A stretch of DNA of 64,000 nucleotides from Amphibalanus amphitrite (GCF_019059575.1 NW_024882205.1:1-64000), one strand, 5' to 3'; shown: positions 1 to 11,035, numbered from the stretch's first letter. Notes: a model not told the origin generated them from the letters alone. Numbers and translations are program-made.

Positions 1-2659
1 TGGATAACTGTGTTGTACAGTAGTCCTCCAATTTGGGGCATCGTCATTTGGTGCACTAATTGAGCCGTCCACGTGACGCGTTCACCCTTCGGCTCTGAAG
101 TGGCCGACCGGCGCAGCTCCAGCTCGTGTATGGGTCGGCGGCCTCGTATGGGTCGGCCGCCCGCGTGCTCAGCCCCATGACCGCGCCCTGACCTATGGGT
201 CGGCCGGCCGGGTACTCAGCTCTGACCGCACCCGAGCGCCCGATTCCACTCGGGGCCCGGCTTTGGCAGTCAGTCAGCCTGTCCGGCTAAAGCCAAAGTC
301 CCTTCAACTGCGCCCCGGCAACAAACTACATAATCACCACGTGTTTCCTTCTTTCACTTGCGATTTGTGTTAAATTTAGTAACACATTTACCTTGTATTC
401 TGCAAATATATTCACACAAGCCTTATGTGTTGAAGACACAATGATATTGTCTTTTAGGACACAACACGACTGGGTTAACACATTTGTAAATTGACACGTC
501 TGCGACGGGTCAAAAAATGCATGATGCAGGGTACACAAGAAAGCCTAGATAACACGCTCTGCATGTGCGTTTTTAGTCGTTTTTTTTTGTGTCATTTTGT
601 TTTCAGTGAATGACATTCAACTACTAACCTAATCCAGCACAAAGACAAAGTTTCGAGTCTGTTAGTGCGAGCTACTCATTAGCCAGGGACATTCAGAATG
701 GGCTGTGCTAGAGTCAGATGCTCCATTACGAACTGCTTTCTTCGGACAAAAGTGGGAAAACACAGAATCACAGGAAGTGACGAAAGCCGTTTATTTCAGG
801 TAGCAGCACTTTACTCGAGACAAAGTGGCCCGAGAGATGGGCGTCACGTATATGATGCAATGATGCATCACTGCATTACGCGTACTAGCCAATAGACCGA
901 CCGACTGGCCGAACTGACCGCTGGGCGCAGGTCAGACGGCTTGGCTCGGCCGGCCGCTCTCTCGGTGCGCGTGTGATGAGTCCGGTGAACAGACCGGAGG
1001 ACGGCGGTGATGAATCGCCCGCGGACCTGTTGTGGTCACCCACCTATTCAGTGGCGAGGATCGGCGGTCAGCCGGCGCCGCTGGACGCCCAGACAATCAT
1101 TGATTGTAGCGGCGGCGCTTATTGGAGCGGTGGGCGGTCCGCAGTCGTCAGCCGGCCGGCGGCACAGGCGACTCGCCGCCCCCGCCCCCGCCGACACGGG
1201 CTGGAGGCACCGGTGGCCGGCGGAGGAGTCGCCGCGGGGGCTCCCGGTCCGCCCCGGTCTGCCCGCTGGCCACCCGGCGGCGCCGCCCAGTCGCTCACTG
1301 CTCTTACAAAAACGGCCAAAAATCGCACACCAATTGAAAGATCACGAAATATGAGAGAGAAACGGAGAAAATGCGGCTGAATTGTAGGTAGGAAAGGGTG
1401 AGCGCCAGTCAAAAAACTGCTCCAGGAGCAGTGATGACAGAACCGGCGGAAACGGCGACGGGCCGCTCAAAAATAGAGGCGCCGACGCGACCCTGCCCGC
1501 ACCAAGCTCCCCACACTGGCGCCGCCAACCCGGCCGCGGCGGGCCCCAGGTGGGTCGGCGAGAGCATCTCACTTGCAAACCACAATAATTAAATTGCCAA
1601 CAGAGGCGGGCCACAGAACAATGGCACTTGAAAAGCAGGAAGCCGCATCGTGCCGAGAAACCCGAGACGGGAGGCGTGGCAATGGACCGCAATGGGCCGC
1701 GCGCGCGCCCGCCAGCAGCCCTTTATTAATAAGGACGAAATTGGATATGCTCTATAATGAAGCCCCATCGGCTGACAACGAGTGAGCATATCCGGCCAAT
1801 TTTGCGCGGCGGGAGGGTCCGCTCCGGTTATATTACCTACTTATTACCCCCTTTCATAATCGAGTGTTGTATGAGAAGTGAACAAATGTGAGCGGGACGA
1901 GCCAGACTTCAGGGAAACGACCCTCAACCACAAACCACGAGAGCGACCCTGAACGGAAATCTAGGAGCAGACGCGTGGGGCGGGATAACTGTTGTCAGTG
2001 TCTCGGGCTCGGCTATACAGGATAAAATGCATACATGCTCAGCCTCTAGTCTGTCTGTCTAGCGGTTGATCTGGTCCTCCACTAGCTAACACCTTTAGAC
2101 AAAACCCAAAACTGTCGTGACTGAGTACATGTCAGCGTGCTCGATATCGGTTCATACGGGAAGTAAGACAACCAGTCGCCGGTCATGTGACTTGAGAAGC
2201 GGAACACGTCATTTTGGCACGGCAGACTAGCCGTACCAGTCATGCATTATTGCATTATATTACTGGAACCATTCACATTGCGCACACGACATAAAAAGCT
2301 TCATGATATAAACAACATTAACAACGTCATTACTGCTACGTAACGTAGTTGCAAAATCATGCGTTAAAATTACAGGAAGGCGAGCACCGAAGTACCGTAA
2401 AATTACAGGAAGAGCGAAGCAGATGTTCGCATTCACTCTATTACCAAATGACAACGCCAGCAGTCGTCACCCGCGACATTTACGGCCATTCCGTGCGTAA
2501 AGGTATCACAATAAACGCACCATTCAGGGGATGGGAGTGTAAGTTCAGTGTTCGAGTCCAGGACATGTAGCTAAATTGGATAAAAACGAATTTATACATC
2601 CTTGTGGTTAAAATCTGTCCATTTCGTTGTCCCATCTGTCAACCGTTCGTTCGACCGGT
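1..2659. other. Unique non-coding DNA, no gene seen
   Basis: No reading frame here is long or protein-like. At 121-235 the phrase TATGGGTCGGC recurs three times in a short GC-rich imperfect repeat. At 2364-2413 the phrase AAAATTACAGGAAG occurs twice in tandem about 35 bp apart. The stretch 320-640 is AT-rich compared with the GC-rich sequence on both sides. I see nothing else that can be named. Confidence 0.5.
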
Positions 2660-4760
2660 TCCATCCATCTCTCCATCTATCCTATCCCGTCCCAGCCAGT
2701 CCATTCCGTCAGTCTGCCAGTCCATCTTTCCTATCCCGTCTGTCCCAACCAGTCCATTCCGTCAGTTCGTCTGTCCTATCCCGTCCGTCTATCCTATCCC
2801 GTCTGTTCCAGCCAGTCCATTCCGTCAGTTCGTCTGTCCTATCCCGTCCGTCCCAGCCAGTCCGTCTATCCTATCCCGTCTGTTCCAGCCAGTCCATTCC
2901 GTCAGTTCGTCTGTCCTATCCCGTCTGTTCCAGCCAGTCCATTCCGTCAGTTCGTCTGTCCTATCCCGTCCGTCCCCGCCAGTCTATTCCGTCAGTTCGT
3001 CTGTCCTATCCCGTCTGTTCCAGCCAGTCCATTCCGTCAGTTCGTCTGTCCTATCCCGTCCGTCCCAGCCAGTCCATTCCGTCAGTTCGTCTGTCCTATC
3101 CCGTCCGTCCCAGCCAGTCCATTCCGTCAGTTCGTCTGTCCTATCCCGTCTGTTCCAGCCAGTCGATTCCGTCAGTCCGTCTATCCTATCCCGTCTGTCC
3201 CAGCCAGTCCATTCCGTCAGTTCGTCTGTCCTATCCCGTCCGTCCCAATCAGTCCATTCCGTCAGTTCGTCTGTCCTATCCCGTCTGTTCCAGCCGGTCG
3301 ATTCCGTCAGTTCGTCTGTCCTATCCCGTCTGTCCTAGCCAGTCGATTTCGTCAGTCCGTCTATCCTATCCCGTCTGTTCCAGCCAGTCCATTCCGTCAG
3401 TTCGTCTGTCCTATCCCGTCCGTCCCAATCAGTCCATTCCGTCAGTTCGTCTGTCCTATCCCGTCTGTTCCAGCCAGTCGATTCCGTCAGTTCGTCTGTC
3501 CTATCCCGTCTGTCCTAGCCAGTCGATTTCGTCAGTCCGTCTATCCTATCCCGTCTGTTCCAGCCAGTCCATTCCGTCAGTTCGTCTGTCCTATCCCGTC
3601 TGTCCCAGCCAGTCGATTCCGTCAGTCCGTCTATCCTATCCCGTCTGTTCCAGCCAGTCCATTCCGTCAGTTCGTCTGTCCTATCCCGTCTGTCCCAGCC
3701 AGTCGATTCCGTCAGTTCGTCTGTCCTATCCCGTCTGTTCCAGCCAGTCCATTCCGTCAGTTCGTCTGTCCTATCCCGTCCGTCCCAGCCAGTCCATTCC
3801 GTCAGTTCGTCTGTCCTATCCCGTCTGTTCCAGCCAGTCCATTCCGTCAGTTCGTCTGTCCTATCCCGTCCGTCCCAGCCAGTCCATTCCGTCAGTTCGT
3901 CTGTCCTATCCCGTCCGTCCCAGCCAGTCCATTCCGTCAGTTCGTCTGTCCTATCCCGTCTGTTCCAGGCAGTCGATTCCGTCAGTCCGTCTATCCTATC
4001 CCGTCTGTCCCAGCCAGTCCATTCCGTCAGTTCGTCTGTCCTATCCCGTCTGTCCCAATCAGTCCATTCCGTCAGTTCGTCTGTCCTATCCCGTCTGTTC
4101 CAGCCGGTCGATTCCGTCAGTTCGTCTGTCCTATCCCGTCTGTCCTAGCCAGTCGATTTCGTCAGTCCGTCTATCCTATCCCGTCTGTTCCAGCCAGTCC
4201 ATGCCGTCAGTTCGTCTGTCCTATCCCGTCCGTCCCAATCAGTCCATTCCGTCAGTTCGTCTGTCCTATCCCGTCTGTTCCAGCCAGTCGATTCCGTCAG
4301 TTCGTCTGTCCTATCCCGTCTGTCCTAGCCAGTCGATGTCGTCAGTCCGTCTATCCTATCCCGTCTGTTCCAGCCAGTCCATTCCGTCAGTTCGTCTGTC
4401 CTATCCCGTCTGTCCCAGCCAGTCGATTCCGTCAGCCCGTCTATCCTATCCCGTCTGTTCCAGCCAGTCCATTCCGTCAGTTCGTCTGTTCCAGCCAGTC
4501 CATTCCGTCGGTTCGTCTGTCCTATCCCGTCTGTTCCAGCCAGTCCATTCCGTCAGTTCGTCTGTCCTATCCCGTCTGTCCCAGCCAGTCCATTTCGTCA
4601 GTCCATCTTTCCTACCCCGTCTGTCCCAGCCAGTCCATTCCGTCAGTTCGTCTGTCCTATCCCGTCCGTCCCAGCCAGTCCATTCCGTCAGTCTGTCAGT
4701 CCATCTTTCCTATCCCATCTGTCCCAGTCAGTCTATTCCGTCAGCCCGGCTGGGTCCATC
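2660..4760. repeat. 45-bp minisatellite, about 46 copies
   Basis: The unit reads roughly CCAGTCCATTCCGTCAGTTC then GTCTGTCCTATCCCGTCTGTTCCAG and repeats with a 45-bp period. Variants alternate at fixed places (TGTTCC, CGTCCC, TGTCCTAG; CCATTCC versus CGATTTC). The variant CCCAATC recurs at 3244 and 3424, and again at 4054 and 4234. Those spacings are 180 bp (4 units) within each pair and 810 bp (18 units) between pairs, so blocks of units were duplicated. Because 45 is divisible by three and the unit has no stop on the plus strand in several frames, it produces open frames of about 740 and 756 residues built from a 15-residue repeat rich in Ser, Pro, Val and Arg. No initiation context, splice signal or independent domain supports translation. 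It is almost certainly non-coding. Confidence 0.93.
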
Positions 4761-5027
4761 TGTCTGTCAGCAGATTGTCTCGCCGTCCGGAGGCGACGTT
4801 CCATATATCGGAGGTCGCGGATGACGGACTACCTCCGACCGAGAGAGAGCGGACGATCGGCGACACCGACCCGCGGGACGGGACGGTGCCGTATTAATAA
4901 CGGCGCCGTTCATCACACTTTTAATCTACGTGCTAATAAAGTGGGCTGACTTTGACGGCGGCGCAACCGATCGGTCAGCGGTCGGTCGGGAGAGAGGTGA
5001 CTGATGGCCCGCCCACAGACTCACCAT
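4761..5027. other. Spacer between two minisatellites
   Basis: GC-rich sequence with no reading frame or recognisable repeat beyond a decayed edge of the 45-bp array. Confidence 0.4.
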
Positions 5028-5520
5028 GAGAGCCCACACTGGGCGATAACCCACAGACACCTCAGCGAACCCCACATCCACCCACAGATTGGCCAGAGCC
5101 CACACTGGGCGGTATAACCCACCGACACCTCAGCGGCATCCCTTCTCCCGCCCACAGCTAACCAGGGCCCACACTAGACGACATAACCCACAGACACCTC
5201 AGCGAACCCCACCGGCGCCTCCACACCCACCCATGACAAACCAGAGCCCACACTGGGCGGTATAACCCACCGACACCTCAGCGGTATCCCTTCTCCCGCC
5301 CACAGCTAGCCAGGGCCCACACTAGGCGATATAACCCACCGACATCCTACCGGCGTCCCCATACCCACCGACAGTTTAACCAGGGGCCAGAGCCCCTACT
5401 AGGCGGCACAACTCACCGACACCTCAGCGAACCCCACCGGCGCCTCCACACCCACCCATGACAAACCAGAGCCCACACTGGGCGGTATAACCCACCGACA
5501 CCTCACCAAGCCACGGACTC
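5028..5520. repeat. Degenerate 65-80-bp minisatellite, about 7 copies
   Basis: The phrase GCCCACACTGGGCGGTATAA, usually followed by CCCACCGACACCTCAGCG, recurs near 5035, 5099, 5167, 5238, 5308, 5391 and 5471. Two unit types seem to alternate: one has CAGAGCCCACACTGGGCGG, the other has CAGGGCCCACACTAGGCGA with CCCTTCTCCCGCCCACAGC. This suggests an older composite unit of about 140 bp. Copies differ by substitutions and small indels, so the array is older than the 45-bp array beside it. Confidence 0.85.
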
Positions 5521-5980
5521 ACCTGCAGGCTGCACCAATGCCCACTAACCTAACCACCGATCGCCTCACCGACCCACAGACATCCCAGCGGTGATGCAGA
5601 CTCAACGGCGCCCACTCATCGACACGTAACGACCCACCGCAGACCCACCTACGTCCTACAATCCTCATCCCTCAGTCATCGACATCCTGCCAGCGTACCC
5701 ACACACAGACACCCCAGTCAGTCCACAATCACCCCAATCCGCTGACATCTAAAGCACAGCACGACACTCGGCCATCAGCCAGTACTTCTTCATGCATCAG
5801 TGATCAGTCCTAGCAATATAAGCGAGCCATCGGTACCTGTAACGCGGCACATGCCGGTATCAGTGTATAACTCCAGTCCCGGGTGAGCTCTACTGTCTTA
5901 CTGTCTTACTCCATCGTCTCACCATGAACACGGTGAGAGCGGTGAGAGCACACGGAGGCGGGCAGAGCCATGTAAGTGCC
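5521..5980. other. Non-coding, decayed CA-rich sequence
   Basis: The sequence keeps the CCCAC/ACCGACA flavour of the preceding minisatellite and may be its decayed extension. No gene seen. Confidence 0.4.
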
Positions 5981-6205
5981 TCAGCGTGCCACCGCTGTGA
6001 CCAGCCCATATCCATCATACCAGCGCGACTGCAGTAAATTGCGCTCGTGTTGAGACACTCGGCTAGTTGAATGAACTTCAACGAGCCGTCTGATGTCTTC
6101 CTGGCTTAGCGTAATCACCTCACCAGGGGCTTTGTAGATGTCGGAGAATTCTAAAACTCGCTGCGTGCCGCGACGAAGCTGAAAGTTGATGGTGATGATG
6201 TCCAT
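5981..6205 (-). CDS. Possible coding exon, 74 residues, unknown
   Basis: This short minus-strand frame has a mixed, soluble-protein-like composition (motifs such as FSDIYKAPGEVITL and QEDIRRLVEVHS). That differs from the Arg/Pro/Ala-rich phantom frames typical of this GC-rich window. The start lies in a strong animal initiation context, with A at -3 and G at +4 (ACGATGG). It has no signal peptide or membrane segment. A possible splice donor (CTGGTATGAT) lies inside the frame near residue 63, so a real exon might end there. I recognise no family. It lies about 0.4 kb beyond the 3' end of the LINE and is not obviously part of it. It could be a host first exon, a remnant of another mobile element, or chance. 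Confidence 0.25.
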   Translation of the reverse strand: MDIITINFQLRRGTQRVLEFSDIYKAPGEVITLSQEDIRRLVEVHSTSRVSQHERNLLQSRWYDGYGLVTAVAR

Positions 6206-6631
6206 CGTCAGTGCAAACTCGGCGCGGGGAGGGGGTGACCTTGGGGCGGGCGAGCACTCCCGGAGTTTGGACTTCCTGCCGTCTGGGGCGTCCTAATCTG
6301 GCGGTCACGTCGCCTATAACGCTGTGGCTTCGTAACCCGGTCGTTCGAAGGGGATCGCCAATCGGCGGACAGGCGCGTCGGTGGGACGGACGCCGCACGT
6401 CAGTCGTCAAACGTATGTAAGTACACACGGCGAAGGCCAAGGTCAGGTGGGCACATTGGGGACAGAAAGGGCTGTTGAGACCGTCTCCATTCGGTTAGGA
6501 CTGTAGGAAATCACTGGCGACAGGCGAGCATGGAGGAAGCCAGGGCTGGGCGTCAGGGCTGGATGGATCCTAAAGATGGTCAGTGGAACCCCATCAAGAC
6601 TGCCAGGAAGCCATTCACACACCAACACACC
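6206..6631. other. Non-coding spacer beyond the LINE 3' end
   Basis: Mixed-composition sequence with no convincing gene or repeat. Confidence 0.4.
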
Positions 6632-7019
6632 CCATTCCATTCCATTCCATTCCAACTGTTTATTGGTAATACAAATTAAACGCATAATATAGTGAAATAA
6701 GAGGAGGCACAAAAGCCAAAGGGCTTAAATCTCGGTGCCAACTCTTGTGATGCAGTGCACCGGAAATATGTATAATACAAGCGCAGACACACATACATGC
6801 ATACTTACATACATACACATACATGCATGCATACACATACATACAAACATACTTACATACATACGTACACGCCTGAACACATTCATCATCTCTCATACTT
6901 CGAACATACGCTCAGTCAGAAGTTCGCCTGACCGCCGCCCCGTCGCCGGCCACCGCCCGCAGCCACCGCCCCCGCACGCCCCGCCAGGAGGCCGCGCCCG
7001 GCCAGGTCCCTGGATGAAG
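6632..7019 (-). other. LINE 3' UTR with CATA repeat and (GGAAT)n end
   Basis: Read on the minus strand it holds a GC-rich stretch (6925-7010), a (TATG)n-type microsatellite (6785-6870), a pyrimidine-rich phrase CCCTTTGGCTTTTGTGCCTC (6707-6726), AATAAA at 6659-6664, and the terminal GGAAT repeat at 6632-6653. Confidence 0.8.
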
Positions 7020-8228
7020 TTAGAAAACGCATGAGAATCTGTGAGTATCTTGTATAAATTTTTGGAAGTGGCGTGCCACCGCCCGACCGCCGACACCGTC
7101 GAGGCCTGAGCCGTGCAGGAGGATTTCCAGTTGGATGGTTTTAGGTTGAAGTGTAAAGTTGGATTGTAGGCTTCGGGATATATTTTGGTTCATTTCGTCT
7201 CTTTGTCGTGTGTATAATGGGCATGAGCAGATAAAGTGTGCTGTACTTTCTTGAGGGAAACCGCACAGACAAGCTGGAGAGTCGGTTTTTTGAATTTTGT
7301 ATAAATGAGAATTTAACTGTGTCATGTTAGTCCTTAGTCTGGTGTGAAGAATGTTTAGATTTTTGCTTCCGTGTGAATAATATGTGGGTGGTTTGGATGC
7401 CGAATAATGTTTTTTGATCCACTTGTTGAAGTCTGAGAGGGGCAATTGCTTTGTGGTCTCTGGCAGTGTATTCCATTGTTTTCCTGTGAGAGTAAAGAAG
7501 GAGCGTTGATGTGTTGTTGTCCGGGTTCGAGCTAAAGTATGGTGTCTAGCGTTTCGAAGTGTCATGTTTATGTCATATTGTCGTGTACGTGGGATGATAG
7601 TTGTGATATAATTTGGAGTACTGTGGTTATCAGGTCTGCTTAATTTGTGATAGAGTGTCAATCGATGTGTTTGTCTTCTGGTTGTCAATTTGTCCCATCC
7701 TAATTCGGTGCGTAGTTTGTCAGATGGTGTTCTAAACAGGGTCCCAGTCGTCAGTCTCGCTATTCTGTTTTGTAACGTCTCCAGTCTAGAAATGTCTCTT
7801 AAAGTGATATGTCCGTCGTACACAGTGTCACAATAGTCAAAAATAGGTAAAATGTACGTTTTGTAAATTTGTTCTAGGATATGTCGAGGAAGATATTTTG
7901 CAATTGAATATAATGGGCTGGTATTTTTGTTTATTTTGCTTATAATTTCGTTTACATGTTCGTGGAATCGGAGATCGTGAGAAAACGTCAGTCCAAGATG
8001 TTTATGAGTCTCATCTTTCGGTATAGGAGTGTCAGCAAAATGAAGTGTCGGCTGTTGGTGTGACTTTATAAGTGAGAATGTTTGTTGACTAGTTTTTGCT
8101 GAATTGAATGAAATGGCCCAGTCTTGTCCGTATTTGTAAATTTCGTCTAAGTCTCTTTGTAAGGGTCGTTTGGGTGTTTTGTAGTGTGTCTGGTGAGTGG
8201 GAGGCATATAAAGAGGTGTCGTCTGCAA
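7020..8228 (-). pseudogene. LINE pol, C-terminal part: RT thumb and Cys/His motif
   Basis: After about 24 out-of-frame residues this frame continues the reverse transcriptase. HLGLTFSHDL at 77-86 matches the conserved Leu-Gly box after the catalytic motif, and LQNRIARLTTG at 152-162 is typical of the thumb region. Near the end, Cys320, Cys322, His331, Cys334 and Cys336 (pattern CxC-x8-H-x2-C-x-C) form the Cys/His cluster often found at the C terminus of such elements and thought to bind nucleic acid. The frame ends with TAA at 7020-7022. The last residues fall where composition turns GC-rich, so the true stop of the active ancestor may differ. Confidence 0.85.
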
Positions 8229-8610
8229 ATAATAAAATGTCGTTGTTTGTGCGTTTTGATAGATCGTTTAGATAAATTAGTGCTAGAAGAGGTCCAAGTA
8301 CCGATCCCTGGGGGCATCCTGCGTTAATTTTGCGTTGTTGAGAAAAGGAATTTCGAATTTGTACTCGTTGTAATCTGTTACTAAGGTAAGATTTTAGCCA
8401 GTGGAGAAGTGTTCCTGAAATTCCGAATTCATTTTCGCATTTATATAGTAATCCTTTATGCCAGATCTTGTCAAAATATTTCGAGATGTCTAGGTATATT
8501 GCCGTGAAGTCTTGTCCGGTATCTAAAGCCTTATATAGGTTGTGTGTTAAGTAATGAAGTTGAAGTTCGGTGCCATGTTTTTTGCGGTAGCCACTTTGTT
8601 TATCTGTCAA
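8089..8610 (-). pseudogene. LINE pol, central part: reverse transcriptase catalytic core
   Basis: This segment carries the catalytic motifs of a non-LTR reverse transcriptase. Motif A is AIYLDISKYFD with Asp41. Motif B is AGCPQGSVLGPLL at 97-109. Motif C is FADD at 128-131, the usual YADD/FADD box. It is in the same frame as the N-terminal segment, but the stretch between about 8770 and 8660 is read in another frame. Two nearby indels therefore compensate, and the second sits in or near a run of A residues on the minus strand. A third frameshift near 8163-8165 ends this segment, and its last roughly 25 residues are out of frame. The catalytic residues are intact, so inactivation comes from the indels and not from active-site change. 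Confidence 0.88.
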
Positions 8611-8691
8611 AAGGTCGTGTTCTGTAATGTGTCCGTAAATTTGCCTGTATACAATTTTTTTCGAAAATTTTAGAAATGGCCGATAATATGC

Positions 8692-10752
8692 TTATGGGCC
8701 GGTAGCAAGTTGGATCAGAAGGGGACCCTTTATTTTTGAAAATTGGTTTGATGTTCGCCTTTTTAGCTCGTCTGGATAAATGCCTATTGATAATGATTTG
8801 TTAAATAGTTGAGACAGTGGTTTTGCAATTAGGAGTGCTGTTAGTTTTAAGAACTTTACGGGAAGGCCGTCTGGTCCGGTAGATTTGTTGGTGTCTAGAG
8901 AGTTAAGTATTTGAAGTACTTCATGTTCGTCAGTCGTAATGTTGTCGAGGGCTGGTATCGGAGTCATGTTTGCGGTAGTTGTCGGTGGAAGTCGTGTGTC
9001 TGGTATGTCAAGTGTGGATTGTAGAGCAAAATGTTCGTTTAGTAATGTCGCCTTGTCTTGTTCGTCGTTTAGTATTGTGCCGTCACGTCCGAGGAGTGGT
9101 GGAATTGTATTATTTTGTTTTCTCCCTGTAATTGAGGCAAGTGTTTTATGATATTTGTGTAAGTTTTGTTTATCGTTCAATAACTTTTGCACCTCTCTTT
9201 GCATGTACTCGTTTTTTAACCGTCTGTTTATTGCTGTGACTAAGTTACGTTGACACCTCCATCTCGTCCAGTTACTTTCAGTTTGCGTATCCTTTGCTAG
9301 TTTAAACAGTCTATCCCTTTTACGTATGGTTCTTTTCAGCTCTGATGTTATCCAGTATTTGTCATTTTTCTTGCGTTTCAGTTTAATTTTTGGAATTGCT
9401 GCTGCCGCCGCGTTGTGTAAAGAAGTAATAAATTCTGATGTTGCGGTATTTATGTCCTTGTTCATGATGCTTTCCCAGTCAGTGTCAGTCAGTGTCCTAG
9501 TTAAAAGTGGTATGTCCATGTTTTGGTAGTCCCAAATAGTTACAACAGAATCGTCGTTGTCTAATGTCGGTCGTGCGAAGTCAAGTGTTACAAATGTTGG
9601 AAAATGATCTAGGTTTGCAAATGATGATAGTATTCCGCTTTGTTGAATTATTTCACTGTTGTTAGTAAATATAAGGTCTCTAAGGTTGTTTACGTTTGTC
9701 GTGATTCGGGTAGCCTGTTGAATAATTTGATAAAGGTTTAACGTCTGCGCAGTGTCTTTGAGTTTTTGGTCAAATAGAGTCGTTCCACTGTGCTGTGCGA
9801 TAGGGTGGTCAAGATAAATGTTTCCCGCGTTAAAGTCTCCTAATGAAATTGTTGCCGTCGGTGTATGTGTTTGTGCCTTACATATAGTTTCAGAAAAATT
9901 GTCTAAGAAGGTTTGTAGTCGGTCGCTGGGAAGGTTAGGTGGGAGATAAATACTACTGACTATGAGTGTGAATTTGTGTGTTTTTATTTTGGCCCAGACC
10001 CATTCCTCATTCCCAGACTCGATATTTGACAATTTTTGAACCGGAAAAGATTTGTGTACATATAGTGCTACGCCTCCTCCATGTCGCGTTCTGTGTTTTG
10101 TAATGGGCGGGTGAAAGTCATCTAGTGTATGCTGGCTGTCAGCCACCGAATTGTCAAGTTTTGTCTCTGTTAGTGCTAGAATCTGTATGTCGTTTGTTTG
10201 TATGAATTGTTCAAGTTCAGCGATTTTGTTTTCTGAGGTAATGCTATTGATGTTGATATGCGCAATCGTGATCTGTTTCGTCTCTGTAGGGCCTGGATTG
10301 AGTTCAATGCCGTGCATGGTGAGCAACATTTGTATGTTCATGTAGGAGCCGAGTAGTGACCACTGTGAGTTAGTCAAAATAGGGCAAGGTAGGTCATGTC
10401 TGGTTGTGTGCACATTTGGTAAGGATAGGACTGGTCTTGGTCTGGTTGGGTACAAGTCGGTAGGTAATGCAGCAGCAGCAGTCCAAGACGGCGGCAGCGG
10501 CCGGTCGGCGGCCCGTAGCACACCGGCGGCCGAGAGAAGTCGCGGGCCCGGCCGGACGCGCCCCCCCAGCAGAACGACGGCGGCAGCAGCCGACAGGGTC
10601 GGACGAGCAACAGGCAGCGCCGGCGAGCGGACTGGGGACAATCGCGTGGGCTTGTTACGTACGGAACAGAAGTTACAGAAAATCAAGCAGAACACAAAGA
10701 TTAAGCGTAACATAACAGCAGGCACACCTGAGGTGCAGTGTGCGGGAAGCAC
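8692..10752 (-). pseudogene. LINE pol, N-terminal part: 2A-like motif and APE endonuclease
   Basis: This frame of 686 residues holds the start of the polyprotein. Residues 14-31 are hydrophobic (LRLIFVFCLIFCNF) and could act as a signal or membrane segment. Residues 40-120 are Pro/Arg/Ala-rich. GIELNPGP at 148-155 resembles a 2A ribosome-skipping motif. The endonuclease spans about 160-392. Its motifs are HININS, LTETK with Glu196, YLPP at 269-272, LGDFN with Asp306 and Asn308, RD at 358-359, and LDHFP with Asp382 and His383. All expected metal-binding and catalytic positions look present. Residues 400-660 form the linker into the reverse transcriptase and include a conserved KSTGPDGLP-like stretch. 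The frame is lost by a frameshift near 8760-8770, so the last roughly 20 residues are out of frame. Clade assignment is inferred from motif style. Confidence 0.88.
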
Positions 10753-11035
10753 AAGTACTAAAAATAATCAAGTAAGGCAAATGAAGCGCGTAATGGTAAG
10801 TAAATACAGTGGTGCTACCTTAAAATATAATGTCTCGTCAACAAAAGAAACATACGTGCAATGGCAACTTAGTGACAAAAATAGCGCGTCAACAGAAGAA
10901 ACGTACATAATATGGCAAATAAAGTAACAATATAATAGCGTCGACAGAGAGTCATACATTATGTGGCAAATAAAGTGGCTATACAAATATAATAGCGGTC
11001 AACAGACGAAACACATAATAAAGCAAACTCATCCC
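10753..11035. repeat. Degenerate 51-58-bp tandem repeat next to the LINE 5' end
   Basis: Four clear units contain CGTCAACAGAAGAAACGTAC-like sequence followed by an ATATGGCAAATAAAG-like phrase. The CGTC cores start near 10836, 10887, 10939 and 10996. A fifth decayed unit may lie at 10758-10806. The array abuts the first methionine of the LINE frame, so it could be 5' UTR monomers (promoter-bearing tandem repeats are known in some LINEs) or a pre-existing minisatellite. A, T and GTCAAC dominate, unlike the flanks. Confidence 0.7.

Larger units (their letters stand above)
6632..10752 (-). mobile_element. CR1/L2/Jockey-group LINE, near full length
   Basis: This is a non-LTR retrotransposon read right to left. 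The coding part runs 10752 to 7020, followed by a 3' UTR of about 370 bp. The order is an N-terminal region with a 2A-like motif, an apurinic-type endonuclease, a reverse transcriptase, and a C-terminal Cys/His cluster. I see no separate ORF1. The 3' end has a polyadenylation-like AATAAA (6659-6664, minus strand), then four to five copies of GGAAT. Simple-repeat 3' ends instead of poly(A) are typical of the CR1/L2 side of the non-LTR tree. At least three frameshifts break the reading frame, so this copy is dead. The body is AT-richer than the flanks, while the N-terminal coding part (about 10450-10640) and part of the 3' UTR (6925-7010) are very GC-rich. The 5' boundary is uncertain and may extend into the repeats at 10753-11035. 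Confidence 0.9.

Noticed and set aside
2545..2565. GTTCGAGTCC, a tRNA B-box-like sequence
   Set aside because: No matching A box, cloverleaf or tail nearby.
2602..4897. Three overlapping plus-strand frames of 244-756 residues
   Set aside because: All are produced by the 45-bp minisatellite, whose period is divisible by three. Several frames are open at once, which a real gene would not show.
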